A DNA stretch of 22,192 nt, taken from positions 1 to 22,192 of the forward strand of contig SDWK01000242.1 in the NCBI GenBank assembly GCA_004195335.1. The letters are read 5' to 3'. The translations under genes and the position numbers were made by a program. The notes below the pieces were generated by a model. It did not search any database and had not been told where the DNA came from. It saw only the letters and a list, made by a program, of their open reading frames with translations. This document shows, piece after piece, positions 1 to 7,632 of this stretch; the first letter of the stretch is position 1; every line of letters starts with the position of its first letter. The stretch is from Shewanella sp. GTDB lineage: Bacteria; Pseudomonadota; Gammaproteobacteria; Enterobacterales; Shewanellaceae.

Positions 1-953
1 GTTTCGGCCTCGGCTAAGGCTATCAAGGAATCCGTGGCGGGGACCTCGAAACCATACTTCTCCTCAGACAGATAACGGTAGTGCTCCAATATCGCCTGCG
101 CGCCATGACGGGAGATCTCAGAGTCAGGCTTTAACACTTCATGATAATCATTAAACAGCAGCTCGATACCATAGGCCGTTGCCAAGATCGGCTGGGTCAT
201 ATAGTAGGTGTCGTCGAAGCGCTTAATTCGATAATCCAGCAGCTCGGTGGCGTTGGCTTTTATTATTAATTCCAACTCAGCAAAACCGGCTAACTGTCGT
301 TGCTCGAAGTCGCTATCACTGGTGCTCATCAACAAGAACCTTGGCTTACCTTTCATCGCGGCGAGCTTCTTGGGAGCGTCCTTGATGACGTAGGCAAAAT
401 CTTTGCTCAATACCGGGCTCGCTGCAAAATAGGCATTAAACAGGCTGGGACGATTCAATAAGGTGTAGAGGCTTAACCCCGCATTACCGGTGAAACCATT
501 GAGGACACGAAAGCCATTGGTACGATACTTGTTATCAATCGCCGTAAGTAGGTCTTGCTCCATAAAGTCCAGCAACAACTCATTGCCCTGTTCTTCGATG
601 GCTTGTTCTTTTAACTTACCCAGCCCGGCATGACCATCGGGGGCGGTCACGATAATGGTTTCGAGCCAAGGCCAATCGCCGTTATGGCTCATCCAATCAT
701 GCATGCCACTCAGGTAGGCCTGACTTCGCGGGTGAAAGTCCAATAGAACCACATACTCTTTACTACTGTTTTTGCTGTAGCTCGGCGGCAGGGTAACGAT
801 AAACTCGGCAGACTCTTTAAACTGTTTCGATGGGACGAACAGTTTCTCCACCTTACTCAGGCTGGTAAACGTCTCAGCTTCTTGGGCATAGCCGTTAAAG
901 CATAGCAGCAGCCCAGATAGACCTAAGATAACGACATATAAGATGTTTCTCAT
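1..953 (-). CDS. Secreted alpha/beta-hydrolase, putative esterase (3' end beyond window)
   Basis: The minus strand is open from an ATG at 953 to the window edge (about 317 codons), so the C-terminus is missing. The N-terminus has a charged start (MRN), a hydrophobic stretch to about residue 20 and a plausible cleavage site after GYA, so the protein is probably exported. The body resembles the esterase family of PF00756 (Fes/IroE/esterase D type): a VVLLDFHPRS strand, a conserved IVTAPDG segment, and a nucleophile-elbow position in NGFTGNAGLSLYTLLNRP, followed by FNAYFAASPVLS. The elbow carries Thr155 where a Ser is expected (GxSxG), so activity is uncertain. No operon partner is visible. It is divergent from mtnC, with 216 nt between them. 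The family assignment rests on motif memory and the substrate is unknown. Confidence 0.75.
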   Translation of the reverse strand, partial: MRNILYVVILGLSGLLLCFNGYAQEAETFTSLSKVEKLFVPSKQFKESAEFIVTLPPSYSKNSSKEYVVLLDFHPRSQAYLSGMHDWMSHNGDWPWLETIIVTAPDGHAGLGKLKEQAIEEQGNELLLDFMEQDLLTAIDNKYRTNGFRVLNGFTGNAGLSLYTLLNRPSLFNAYFAASPVLSKDFAYVIKDAPKKLAAMKGKPRFLLMSTSDSDFEQRQLAGFAELELIIKANATELLDYRIKRFDDTYYMTQPILATAYGIELLFNDYHEVLKPDSEISRHGAQAILEHYRYLSEEKYGFEVPATDSLIALAEAE

Positions 954-988
954 TAAGGACCGTCCCTGAATTAGTTCGACATGTGATC

Positions 989-1009
989 TTCTGTTACAGA
1001 ACAGGTAAC
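989..1009. promoter_or_regulatory. Overlapping inverted repeats in the divergent promoter region
   Basis: The 216-nt gap between the divergent esterase and mtnC genes contains TTCTGTTACAGAA (989-1001), which is a perfect dyad around one T. Overlapping it is GTTAC-N7-GTAAC, ending at 1009. It lies about 36 nt upstream of the esterase start, a reasonable place for an operator. No regulator can be named, and it could be chance. Confidence 0.3.
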
Positions 1010-1169
1010 GAACCTACAACATGCTTTGCTAAGATACAAATATCCTCCCTTTCAAGACGATTGCAGAAAACGATAATTAACTAGCCAAAGGCTGCGTTTC
1101 AGCTTAGGATCTTAATTGAAATTTTGCAGATGCATTTTTAGTCAAGACATTGTGGAGTAAGCAGACATT

Positions 1170-1853
1170 ATGGGTATCAGAGCCATAGTTGTAGATACAG
1201 CAGGTACGACAACCGATCTTAGCTTTATTAAGGACACTCTTTTTCCTTATTCAGCTAAAGCCTTACCCGACTTTCTTAAAGAAAATGAACACAATGTATT
1301 AGTAGATAACTGTATCTGTGATGTTAAAGATATCGCGTTAGAACCAGAGGCAACGCTGGAACGAGTCATCGAAATCCTGCAACAATGGGTTGCCGAAGAC
1401 CGCAAATCGACGCCACTTAAGACACTTCAAGGTCTGATCTGGAAACAAGGTTATGCCCGTGGCGAGTTTACCGGCCATATCTTCCCCGACTTTATCGATG
1501 CTATCGAAGGTATCAAGCAGCAAAACATGCGTGTTTATAGCTTTTCTTCCGGTTCGGCTGAAGCGCAAAAGCTGCTGTTTAGCCACAGTGATGGTGGTGA
1601 TTTAACACCTCATTTCGACGGACATTTTGATACCCGTACCGGTAACAAACTGTTTAAGCAGGCTTACTGCAACATCATTAACACGATCAGTCTGGCTCCT
1701 AAGCAAGTGTTGTTTATTTCGGATGTAATCGAAGAGCTTAAAGCCGCAGAAGAAGCGGGTATGCGTACCCTGCAGATGGTTCGTACGCAAGGTCAGCGCA
1801 CGGGCACATTTAAACAGATTTCTAGCTTTGCAGAGCTAACCTTAGATTATTAA
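1170..1853 (+). CDS. mtnC: Enolase-phosphatase E1 / acireductone synthase
   Basis: This is a bifunctional cytosolic enzyme of the methionine salvage pathway. It converts 2,3-diketo-5-methylthiopentyl-1-phosphate to acireductone by enolisation and dephosphorylation. The protein is 227 aa, the usual length for the family. It is a HAD-superfamily hydrolase: motif I is [10 protein letters not shown] with nucleophile Asp9, motif II is [12 protein letters not shown] (about 123-134), a conserved Lys lies in the [12 protein letters not shown] segment, and motif III is [13 protein letters not shown] with Asp185. The LWKQGY-like segment ([11 protein letters not shown], about 90-100) is also typical. 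Residue +2 from the nucleophile is Ala11 where most MtnC proteins have Glu. The start is the ATG at 1170 with a weak, distant GGAG. It stands alone: no mtnA, mtnB or mtnD is nearby. A terminator follows the stop. Confidence 0.93.
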   Translation: MGIRAIVVDTAGTTTDLSFIKDTLFPYSAKALPDFLKENEHNVLVDNCICDVKDIALEPEATLERVIEILQQWVAEDRKSTPLKTLQGLIWKQGYARGEFTGHIFPDFIDAIEGIKQQNMRVYSFSSGSAEAQKLLFSHSDGGDLTPHFDGHFDTRTGNKLFKQAYCNIINTISLAPKQVLFISDVIEELKAAEEAGMRTLQMVRTQGQRTGTFKQISSFAELTLDY

Positions 1854-1877
1854 AACGAATAAACGCTGAAGTGACTT

Positions 1878-1905
1878 AAGGCATTCTCAATAGAATGCCT
1901 TTTTT
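1878..1905 (+). terminator. Rho-independent terminator after mtnC
   Basis: A 10-bp perfect stem, AAGGCATTCT / AGAATGCCTT, with a 4-nt loop (CAAT) is followed by a T run. It starts 25 nt after the mtnC stop codon. Confidence 0.9.
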
Positions 1906-1906
1906 G

Positions 1907-2289
1907 TGTCTGGACTTCTTGTAATAGAGAGTTATGAAGATTTGCCATGGATGGCATAAAATCTTCGCTGTATCTGCCCTTGCTAACTTCCAAACTATCT
2001 TACAACACCGAACCGATTATTGATTAGGTAACGGCTCTAAGGGTATATCTCTTTCAGCCTGTCCCAGTTTTCCGTTTGACGCAGGTACTCCTCCTCTCCA
2101 TCTCCAGAGGTACTTTCGAGGTTATCTCCCGGTTCTTCTCTGGGTTGCTACCGTAGATATGACATAGCGTCGCGAAGTAACGCTGCTTCATTTCAAATCT
2201 AAAGTCTAAGGCCTATGAACTTGTTGCTACTATGACATGCTGTTATGCTGATCCATAAATTAAACAACCGTTTGAATAAAGGGCTGAAA
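1907..2289. other. Gene-poor stretch between mtnC and the thioesterase gene
   Basis: No convincing coding region is visible on either strand. The stretch holds a strong interrupted hairpin at 1936-1966 (listed separately) and several shorter possible stems: CCTCT...AGAGG near 2090-2110, and GCGT...ACGC near 2168-2185. Its composition is less AT-rich than the other intergenic gaps, so a small RNA or a gene remnant is possible. The promoter of the thioesterase gene should lie in the last 100 nt, but I see no clear -35/-10 pair. Confidence 0.4.
1936..1966. repeat. Interrupted palindrome, possible extragenic repeat
   Basis: GAAGATTT (1936-1943) pairs with AAATCTTC (1959-1966). Inside it, GCCAT (1944-1948) pairs with ATGGC (1951-1955) across a 2-nt loop. 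Only ATA (1956-1958) is unpaired. There is no T run, so it is not an intrinsic terminator. The core GCCATGGATGGC looks like a REP-type element, but copy number cannot be judged from one window. Confidence 0.5.
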
Positions 2290-2721
2290 ATGGAACGTTT
2301 TATCAAGGAATACCCCATTCATACTGAGATACCGGTAGCTTGGGGCGAGATGGATGCACTGCAGCACGTGAATAATGTGGTTTACTTCCGCTATTTCGAA
2401 ACCGCCCGTATCGATTTCTTTACTCAGATAAACTTGCTCGCCGATCTTCAAAGTACTCAAGTCGGTCCGGTGATCAGCGAAAACACCGCGCGCTACAAGC
2501 GTCCGGTCACCTTCCCAGATACCTTATTAGTGGGTGTATCCATCAGTGACATCAAGCAAGACCGTTTTATGATGCATTACAGTGTCTATAGCCAGGCACA
2601 ACAAGCGGTGACCACCTTAGGCAGCTCACAAGTGGTGATGTTTAATTTTAAGACGGGCAAAAAGGCTGAACTGACCCCTCCGCTCCTCGATGCACTGAAA
2701 TCTTACGAACGGGCAGATTAA
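2290..2721 (+). CDS. Hotdog-fold acyl-CoA thioesterase (4HBT / YbgC-like)
   Basis: This is a predicted cytosolic thioesterase that hydrolyses acyl-CoA esters. The 143-aa product has the 4HBT-type active-site motif near the N-terminus, WGEMDALQHVNNVVYFRYFE, with the catalytic Asp in DALQHVNN. It is followed by the typical ISENTARYKRPVTFPDTL strand region and VVMFNFKTGKKAEL near the end. The start chosen is the ATG at 2290 (MERFIKEY), preceded by AAAGGG with 6-nt spacing. An upstream in-frame start at 2245 adds 15 residues without a good ribosome site. A GNAT-like gene follows 25 nt later in the same direction and may be co-transcribed. The acyl substrate cannot be told from sequence. Confidence 0.85.
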   Translation: MERFIKEYPIHTEIPVAWGEMDALQHVNNVVYFRYFETARIDFFTQINLLADLQSTQVGPVISENTARYKRPVTFPDTLLVGVSISDIKQDRFMMHYSVYSQAQQAVTTLGSSQVVMFNFKTGKKAELTPPLLDALKSYERAD

Positions 2722-2746
2722 TCCACTGATATAAAAAGGTAGGCTT

Positions 2747-2998
2747 ATGAATCCGAATGACACTGAGATCATTCATCTTATCGATGAACATAAGTTTGTT
2801 ATCAATATAGGACAAGCGCAAGCCGTCTTGTCCTATGAACTTTTTGATGACCGAATTAACTTCACCCGCACCTTTGTGCCCACTGAACTTAGGGGCAAGG
2901 GATTGGCCGAGAAGTTGGTCCATCATGGACTAAACTGGGCCAACTCAGAAAAACTCATCATCGAGACAAGCTGCTGGTACGTGCGGAAGTTTTTATGA
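2747..2998 (+). CDS. Small GNAT-like N-acetyltransferase (YjdJ type)
   Basis: This is a short 83-aa protein of the compact Gcn5-related family (GNAT_acetyltr_2, YjdJ-like), which consists of little more than the acetyl-CoA binding core. The diagnostic part is VPTELRGKGLAEKLVHHGL (about residues 44-62), with the RGKGLA phosphate-binding loop. The C-terminus, CWYVRKFL, matches the usual end of this small family, so the gene looks complete and not truncated. AAAGGTAGGCTT upstream provides a ribosome site. It follows the thioesterase gene by 25 nt and converges with the second thioesterase gene. The acetyl acceptor is unknown. Confidence 0.75.
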   Translation: MNPNDTEIIHLIDEHKFVINIGQAQAVLSYELFDDRINFTRTFVPTELRGKGLAEKLVHHGLNWANSEKLIIETSCWYVRKFL

Positions 2999-3040
2999 CT
3001 CCCGCTTCTTCTAAAATCGTTCTGAGTTTAGCAGCGTTAA

Positions 3041-3445
3041 CTACTCACCGGTGAGCCTAGAGAGTTGCAGTTTAATCTCAGCGGAGAGTGGTTGGCTCTT
3101 ATCTATGTCGTAATTGTAATGCACTAATGTGGTCTTCGTTTCCGCAGTTTGCTTACCCTCTTGCCAGCATTGCTGAGCAACCTCGAAGCTGCTATTACCG
3201 ACACGACTTATCCAGGTTTTGATGCTAACCGGGCTACCATAGTTAGTCGGTGAGAGATAAGCGATAGTAAAGCCGGCAACGATAAGATCCCACTTTTCCA
3301 GATCCAAAGTAGGATTAAATATCTCAAATATCGGCTTTCTTGCCGCCTCATTCCAAACCGGAATGATGGTGTTATTGATATGCCCCAGTGCATCGGTTTC
3401 ATTGAATCGGGGTTGGATCTCTAAGCTAAAGAAAGTCTCTGACAC
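3041..3445 (-). CDS. Acyl-CoA thioesterase, 4HBT hotdog family
   Basis: The product is a 134-aa predicted cytosolic thioesterase. The active-site motif RFNETDALGHINNTIIPVWNE sits at about residues 13-33, with the catalytic Asp in TDALGHINN. The later PTNYGSPVSIKTWISRVGNSS segment is the typical central sheet of the family. It is not closely alike in sequence to the thioesterase gene at 2290, so the two are different subfamilies, not a recent duplication. It converges with the GNAT-like gene, with 42 nt between stops. Upstream lies a gap containing a REP-like element. The substrate is unknown. Confidence 0.85.
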   Translation of the reverse strand: MSETFFSLEIQPRFNETDALGHINNTIIPVWNEAARKPIFEIFNPTLDLEKWDLIVAGFTIAYLSPTNYGSPVSIKTWISRVGNSSFEVAQQCWQEGKQTAETKTTLVHYNYDIDKSQPLSAEIKLQLSRLTGE

Positions 3446-3581
3446 GTCTAAATATCCTTATTGTTATTATTGGTTTTTATTTTGGCTAAGACGTTAACCG
3501 AGAACCCGGTGGGATGCAATTATTCGACGATATGTCAGGATAGAGGTTCGAGGTTGGGGGGGGCACATCAGGTTCTCCACT

Positions 3582-3606
3582 GTAGGAGCGGCTTTAGCCG
3601 CGAATG
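3582..3606 (+). repeat. REP-like extragenic palindrome
   Basis: GTAGGAGCGGCTTTAGCCGC contains GCGGC and GCCGC arms around a TTTA loop and is followed by GAATG. The GTAGGAGCGGCTTTAGCCGC head matches the REP consensus common in Pseudomonas and seen in other gammaproteobacteria. It is a single copy here. Confidence 0.65.
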
Positions 3607-3701
3607 CTTCAGAGCCGGAAAGCCGTCAACCTGAACTTATTCTTCGCAAAGAACAGGATCCGGCTTGAATATTCTGACTGTGATCCATAGGAAATTGACA
3701 T

Positions 3702-3726
3702 AAAAAAGGGATGCTAAGCATCCCTT
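3702..3726 (-). terminator. Rho-independent terminator of the acyl-CoA ligase gene
   Basis: A 9-bp perfect stem, AAGGGATGC / GCATCCCTT, encloses a 3-nt loop. On the minus strand it is followed by a run of T (A run at 3702-3707). It lies 28 nt past the stop of the minus-strand ligase gene. Confidence 0.9.
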
Positions 3727-3753
3727 CATCTCTATTTAGTACAGAGCTAAACC

Positions 3754-5550
3754 TTATCTTGCATACATCGCATTGATCTCACGGGCATATTTGTTGTAAA
3801 TCACCTTACGGCGTAACTTCATCGTAGGAGTGATCAGACCCGCTTCCATTGAGAAGGCTTCGGGTAATAAGGTAAACTTTTTGATCTTCTCAAAACCTGC
3901 CAGATCTGACTGCAGTTCCTTAAGTCGATTATCGAAGTGCTCAACCACACGGCTGTGACGCAACAGCTCCAATTGTGATTCGTAGTGAATGCCTTTCTCT
4001 TTAGCCCACTCTTCAAGCACTTCGAAGGCGGGTACAATCAGGGCCGTCACATAGTTTTTCGCATCGGCAACGATGGCAACCTGCTCGATGAAAGGACAGC
4101 AACCCACCTTACCTTCGACACGCTGAGGCGCGATATACTTACCATTTGAGGTTTTCATCAACTCTTTGATTCTGTCGGTAATAAACAAGTTACCTTCTTC
4201 ATCGATACGACCCGCATCGCCGGTTTTCAGCCAGCCATCTTCGAATGCTTCAGCAGTATCTTCCGGGCGATTATAATAACCACGCATAACAGTTCCACCG
4301 CGAACCATAATTTCATTATCTTTGCCTAACTTAATTTCCATATCCGGCAATGGCTTACCATTAGATCCTGGCACACGGTTAGACAGGGTATTACAGGTGA
4401 TCGTGGCATTGGTTTCAGTCATGCCGTAACCACATAAAACAGGTACATCAATACTCTGGAAAAAAGCGCTGACGTTAGGGTCTAAAGCTGCGCCACCACA
4501 TGGCATAAACTTAAGACGCCCACCCAGTACTTGCTTGAGCTTACTAAAGACCAGCTTATCAGCCAGCTTCCACTGCAAGCTCAGAGCCAAAGACGCCTTA
4601 TGTCGGCCCTGCCCGACTTCAGATTGACGATGTCCGACAGACATCGCCCAGGTAAACATCTTCTGCCTTAACTCTGGCGCTTTTATCACTTTATCTTGGA
4701 CGGCACTGTACACTTTTTCCAAGAATCTAGGCACGACACAGAGCGTATGAGGACGAACCGCAACGATAGCCTCTTTTACTGCCATCGGATTTTGCAGATA
4801 GACGTTATGGCCACCTCGGCTCAAAACGTAGAAAGTCCAATCACGCTCAAACACGTGGCTTAAAGGTAAGAAAGCAAGAGAAACATCACCGGGAGTGAAG
4901 GCCAATACCTCATCATGTTGCTGGATCATAGAGGCGATATTACGGTAATCCATCACTACACCTTTAGGATCACCTGTCGTACCTGAGGTATAGATTAACG
5001 AGAGGATATCATCTAACTTGGCCTCTTCTATACGCTTATCAAGTTCGGCGATAACTTCGGCAGAATGCGTCTTGGTGAGAAGATCGTCAAAATAAATATG
5101 GCTCTCATATTCCTTAAGGACAACACTTTTATCGAATACCACAATATGAGTTAAGCTTTCACAATGCTGAACCAGCATACAGGCCATCTCATAATGCGCT
5201 TTATCGCCGACAAATATCAGCTTCGCCTTGGCATCATTCACGATATAACTGGCTTGCTCGAAGGTACTCGTCGGGTAGATAGGCACAACGACTGTACGCG
5301 CTTTGAGGCTACCGATATCCGCACAAGTCCACTGGGGACAGTTTTGCGACAAAATAACGGTACGATCCTGGACTTCGATGCCAAATTGAATCAATGCCCG
5401 GGCTACCTTGGCGTTGATATTATCGAATGAGCGCCAACTCACCTGATCCCAAGGGGCCGCCATTTCGAATCCTTCGAGCGCGATAGCTTCGCCAAGTTCC
5501 TGGCTATTCTGTGTGATTAAACGTGTTAGATGATACTGCTCGAGTGACAT
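3754..5550 (-). CDS. Long-chain fatty acid--CoA ligase (AMP-forming, FAA1/FadD15-like)
   Basis: This 598-aa enzyme activates fatty acids to acyl-CoA through an acyl-adenylate. The length fits the COG1022 type better than the shorter E. coli FadD. The P-loop-like motif LIYTSGTTGDPKG is at about 186-197, followed by LPLSHVFERDW, then GYGMTETNATITCN (the A5 motif), YYNRPEDTAEAFEDGWLKTGD (the A7 motif) and the hinge ITDRIKELMKTSNGKYIAPQRVE (A8). No signal peptide is present, so the enzyme is cytosolic or membrane-associated. It is monocistronic: a terminator lies just downstream and a long gap upstream. A 12-bp perfect palindrome 74 nt upstream of the start may be an operator. The symbol is left blank because several paralogues share this family. 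Confidence 0.9.
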   Translation of the reverse strand: MSLEQYHLTRLITQNSQELGEAIALEGFEMAAPWDQVSWRSFDNINAKVARALIQFGIEVQDRTVILSQNCPQWTCADIGSLKARTVVVPIYPTSTFEQASYIVNDAKAKLIFVGDKAHYEMACMLVQHCESLTHIVVFDKSVVLKEYESHIYFDDLLTKTHSAEVIAELDKRIEEAKLDDILSLIYTSGTTGDPKGVVMDYRNIASMIQQHDEVLAFTPGDVSLAFLPLSHVFERDWTFYVLSRGGHNVYLQNPMAVKEAIVAVRPHTLCVVPRFLEKVYSAVQDKVIKAPELRQKMFTWAMSVGHRQSEVGQGRHKASLALSLQWKLADKLVFSKLKQVLGGRLKFMPCGGAALDPNVSAFFQSIDVPVLCGYGMTETNATITCNTLSNRVPGSNGKPLPDMEIKLGKDNEIMVRGGTVMRGYYNRPEDTAEAFEDGWLKTGDAGRIDEEGNLFITDRIKELMKTSNGKYIAPQRVEGKVGCCPFIEQVAIVADAKNYVTALIVPAFEVLEEWAKEKGIHYESQLELLRHSRVVEHFDNRLKELQSDLAGFEKIKKFTLLPEAFSMEAGLITPTMKLRRKVIYNKYAREINAMYAR

Positions 5551-6072
5551 AATTTAGAACCTTTTTAAGCGTACAGGTGTTCCTCTTTTTTGGTATTTTA
5601 CGTTAATAACCACAATAAAATAAGAGCAATTGCTCAGACTTTGTTAAATCGCGCACATTTTTACAGAAAATGAGCCGCCAGACCGAATCTCATGTTTTAT
5701 TCTTTTTCATTTATTAACAGATGGTTAACGACGCATAATCACAAAAAATCACTCAAAATGCATTTCACCTTCTCCGGTAAAAACACCAGCCTTTCTCTAC
5801 TTAATAAAGCCAACTTTCACTAAACAAGCACCTTCAATTATGCCCATCTCATATAGGCCTCCAACGAACACCAATCCTTATCGAATTGTAATCAACTCAG
5901 CACTCCATCTTTTTCAATTCAAGGCTTATCGCAATGCGGCTCAGGCTCTATACTGTCTCGACCGGGGTTGACTTTTACAGCCTCTAACATTAGCCTTCAA
6001 CAATATATTAACGTATTGATACACAATATTTTTATCATGTTTATAGTCAATGTAAGAAAGGATGTAGGTCTC
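5551..6072. other. AT-rich divergent promoter region
   Basis: This 522-nt gap separates the divergent acyl-CoA ligase and peptidase genes. It is AT-rich and contains the palindrome at 5624-5635. An in-frame extension of the peptidase ORF runs back to a TTG at 5968, but residues encoded before 6073 do not look like part of a signal peptide. Promoters for both genes must lie here. I could not pick a convincing -35/-10 pair. Confidence 0.5.
5624..5635. promoter_or_regulatory. Perfect 12-bp palindrome, possible operator of the acyl-CoA ligase gene
   Basis: GAGCAATTGCTC is a perfect inverted repeat. It ends 74 nt upstream of the ligase start, within promoter distance on the minus strand. It does not match the FadR consensus I know, so no regulator is named. 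Confidence 0.35.
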
Positions 6073-7632
6073 ATGTTTCATGGAAAGCCGCACCAGTCGG
6101 AAATCAGCATGGCCGACACCATTACAACACTCCCCCTAAAGCTCATCATGGGCATGATAATACTTGGCTTTCTGATGATGAGCCAAAGTGCCTTTGCCAA
6201 ACAGGATTCAATAATAGGTAAGAGTGGAGCCAGCCATTGTTATATCGACGGTCTGTCTGAAAGATTAAATTGCGGCTTTATTACCGTTCCGGAAAATAAG
6301 TCTGAACCCGATGGAAAGCAGATCGACATTCATTACGTCGTGCTTCCAGCCATCAAAAACGGCGCACACTCAGAAGCTTTTCTTGCCATTGCGGGAGGTC
6401 CGGGGCAATCAGCCATAGATAATGCGGCCGGTTTCAGTCGTATGTTTAGTAAGGTTCGACAGAAAAGAGATATTTTACTTATCGATCAACGTGGCACGGG
6501 TCGCTCGAATATCCTTAACTGTGAAGGCGAAGAGATTGAGGATGCCCTATCCATCAATGAAGCCGACTTCGATGTCGCATCAGAAACTCAAACCTGTCTC
6601 GATAAACTCGATGCCGATGTGACCCAATATGGCAGCCTCAGTGCGTTGGAAGACTTCGAAGCCGTCCGTAAGCACCTTGGTTACCAGACACTACACCTAT
6701 ATGGGATCTCTTATGGTACCCGTATGGCACAGCTCTACATGCGCCATTACCCACAAGTATTGTCCACCGTTACCATAGATGGCGTGGTCCCCATGCAGCA
6801 AAGCGTGCTCGCTATCGGCAATGCCATCAACAGAGGCTTCAAGCTACTCATTCAGGACTGTAATGAAAATAAACTCTGTGGCGCACAATTTCCTCACCTT
6901 AAGGATGACCTGAAGAAGGTAGAGGCTGAACTAGCGGTGAAACCGGCAATCAGTCAAGTGAATGACCCGTTAACCGGAGAGTCGACTCGGCTCACAATGA
7001 CTCGCTCTAAGTTTATGGGCGCAATTCGAATGGCACTCTATATGCCAAACGTACGCGCGCTGCTCCCCCATGCTATCAGTGAGGCAGCAAAAAATAACTT
7101 CCAGCCAATAATGGGGCTCTATGCCCTCACCATAGATAGCACAGGTATAGCCATGGGCATGCACGCCTCTGTGGTGTGTGGCGAAGATTGGCAGAGGCTT
7201 ACACAAGCAGAGAGAGAGGCTGCCAATCAAACCTATTTCGGCCAAGAGATGATCACGACCTTCGAGAAGTCTTGTGCCATCTGGAACATGCCTGCTGTCG
7301 ACACCAGCTTCTCGGCACCGATTAGCAGTGATATACCCACCTTAGTCTTATCCGGGCAGATCGATCCTGCGACGCCTCCAAGCTGGGGAGAGCTCGCCAT
7401 GGAGAAGCTCACTAATGCGAAACATTTTATCGCACCATACGCGACTCATGGGGTGGCTAACCAGTCTTGCGGTAACGACCTGATTGCCCAGCTAGTCGAT
7501 AGTGGCAACGTGGAAGAATTAGACAAGACATGTCTCGATAAAGATGTGCGACGTAACTTTTATCTCAATGCCAGTACCGTCGAGGCCATCCCCTCTGCAG
7601 AGACCGCAGTCCAAGGAGCTAGCCATGATTAA
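6073..7632 (+). CDS. Secreted TAP-like alpha/beta hydrolase (peptidase S33 family)
   Basis: This is a predicted exported serine hydrolase, similar to tripeptidyl aminopeptidases that remove N-terminal residues from peptides. From the start at 6073 (AAAGGA 10 nt upstream) it is 519 aa. A hydrophobic segment at about 22-41 ends in SAFA, a typical signal peptidase site. The oxyanion-side motif AGGPGQSA is at about 107-114, LLIDQRGTGRSN at 135-146, and the nucleophile elbow YGISYGTRM gives Ser213. The other triad members are likely Asp431 (SGQIDPATPP) and His459 (ATHGVANQ). Cysteines in LNCEGEE, TQTCLD, DCNENKLCG and QSCG fit periplasmic disulfides. ATG at 6109 is an alternative start. Its last 8 nt overlap the ABC ATPase gene, so the two are translationally coupled. 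The natural substrate is unknown. Confidence 0.85.
   Translation: MFHGKPHQSEISMADTITTLPLKLIMGMIILGFLMMSQSAFAKQDSIIGKSGASHCYIDGLSERLNCGFITVPENKSEPDGKQIDIHYVVLPAIKNGAHSEAFLAIAGGPGQSAIDNAAGFSRMFSKVRQKRDILLIDQRGTGRSNILNCEGEEIEDALSINEADFDVASETQTCLDKLDADVTQYGSLSALEDFEAVRKHLGYQTLHLYGISYGTRMAQLYMRHYPQVLSTVTIDGVVPMQQSVLAIGNAINRGFKLLIQDCNENKLCGAQFPHLKDDLKKVEAELAVKPAISQVNDPLTGESTRLTMTRSKFMGAIRMALYMPNVRALLPHAISEAAKNNFQPIMGLYALTIDSTGIAMGMHASVVCGEDWQRLTQAEREAANQTYFGQEMITTFEKSCAIWNMPAVDTSFSAPISSDIPTLVLSGQIDPATPPSWGELAMEKLTNAKHFIAPYATHGVANQSCGNDLIAQLVDSGNVEELDKTCLDKDVRRNFYLNASTVEAIPSAETAVQGASHD

Larger units (their letters stand above)
3446..3753. other. Gap between thioesterase and acyl-CoA ligase genes
   Basis: No coding region is supported. 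The stretch contains a run of eight G near 3556-3563, the REP-like hairpin at 3582-3606 and the terminator of the ligase gene at 3702-3726. The promoter of the minus-strand thioesterase gene should lie near 3450-3500, which is AT-rich. Confidence 0.5.

Noticed and set aside
5968..6072. Upstream extension of the peptidase gene from a TTG codon
   Set aside because: It would place about 35 unrelated residues before a normal signal peptide, and a better ribosome site serves 6073.
7544..7624. Upstream start for the ABC ATPase
   Set aside because: The added 27 residues are not part of the ATPase fold, and AAGGAG precedes the ATG at 7625.
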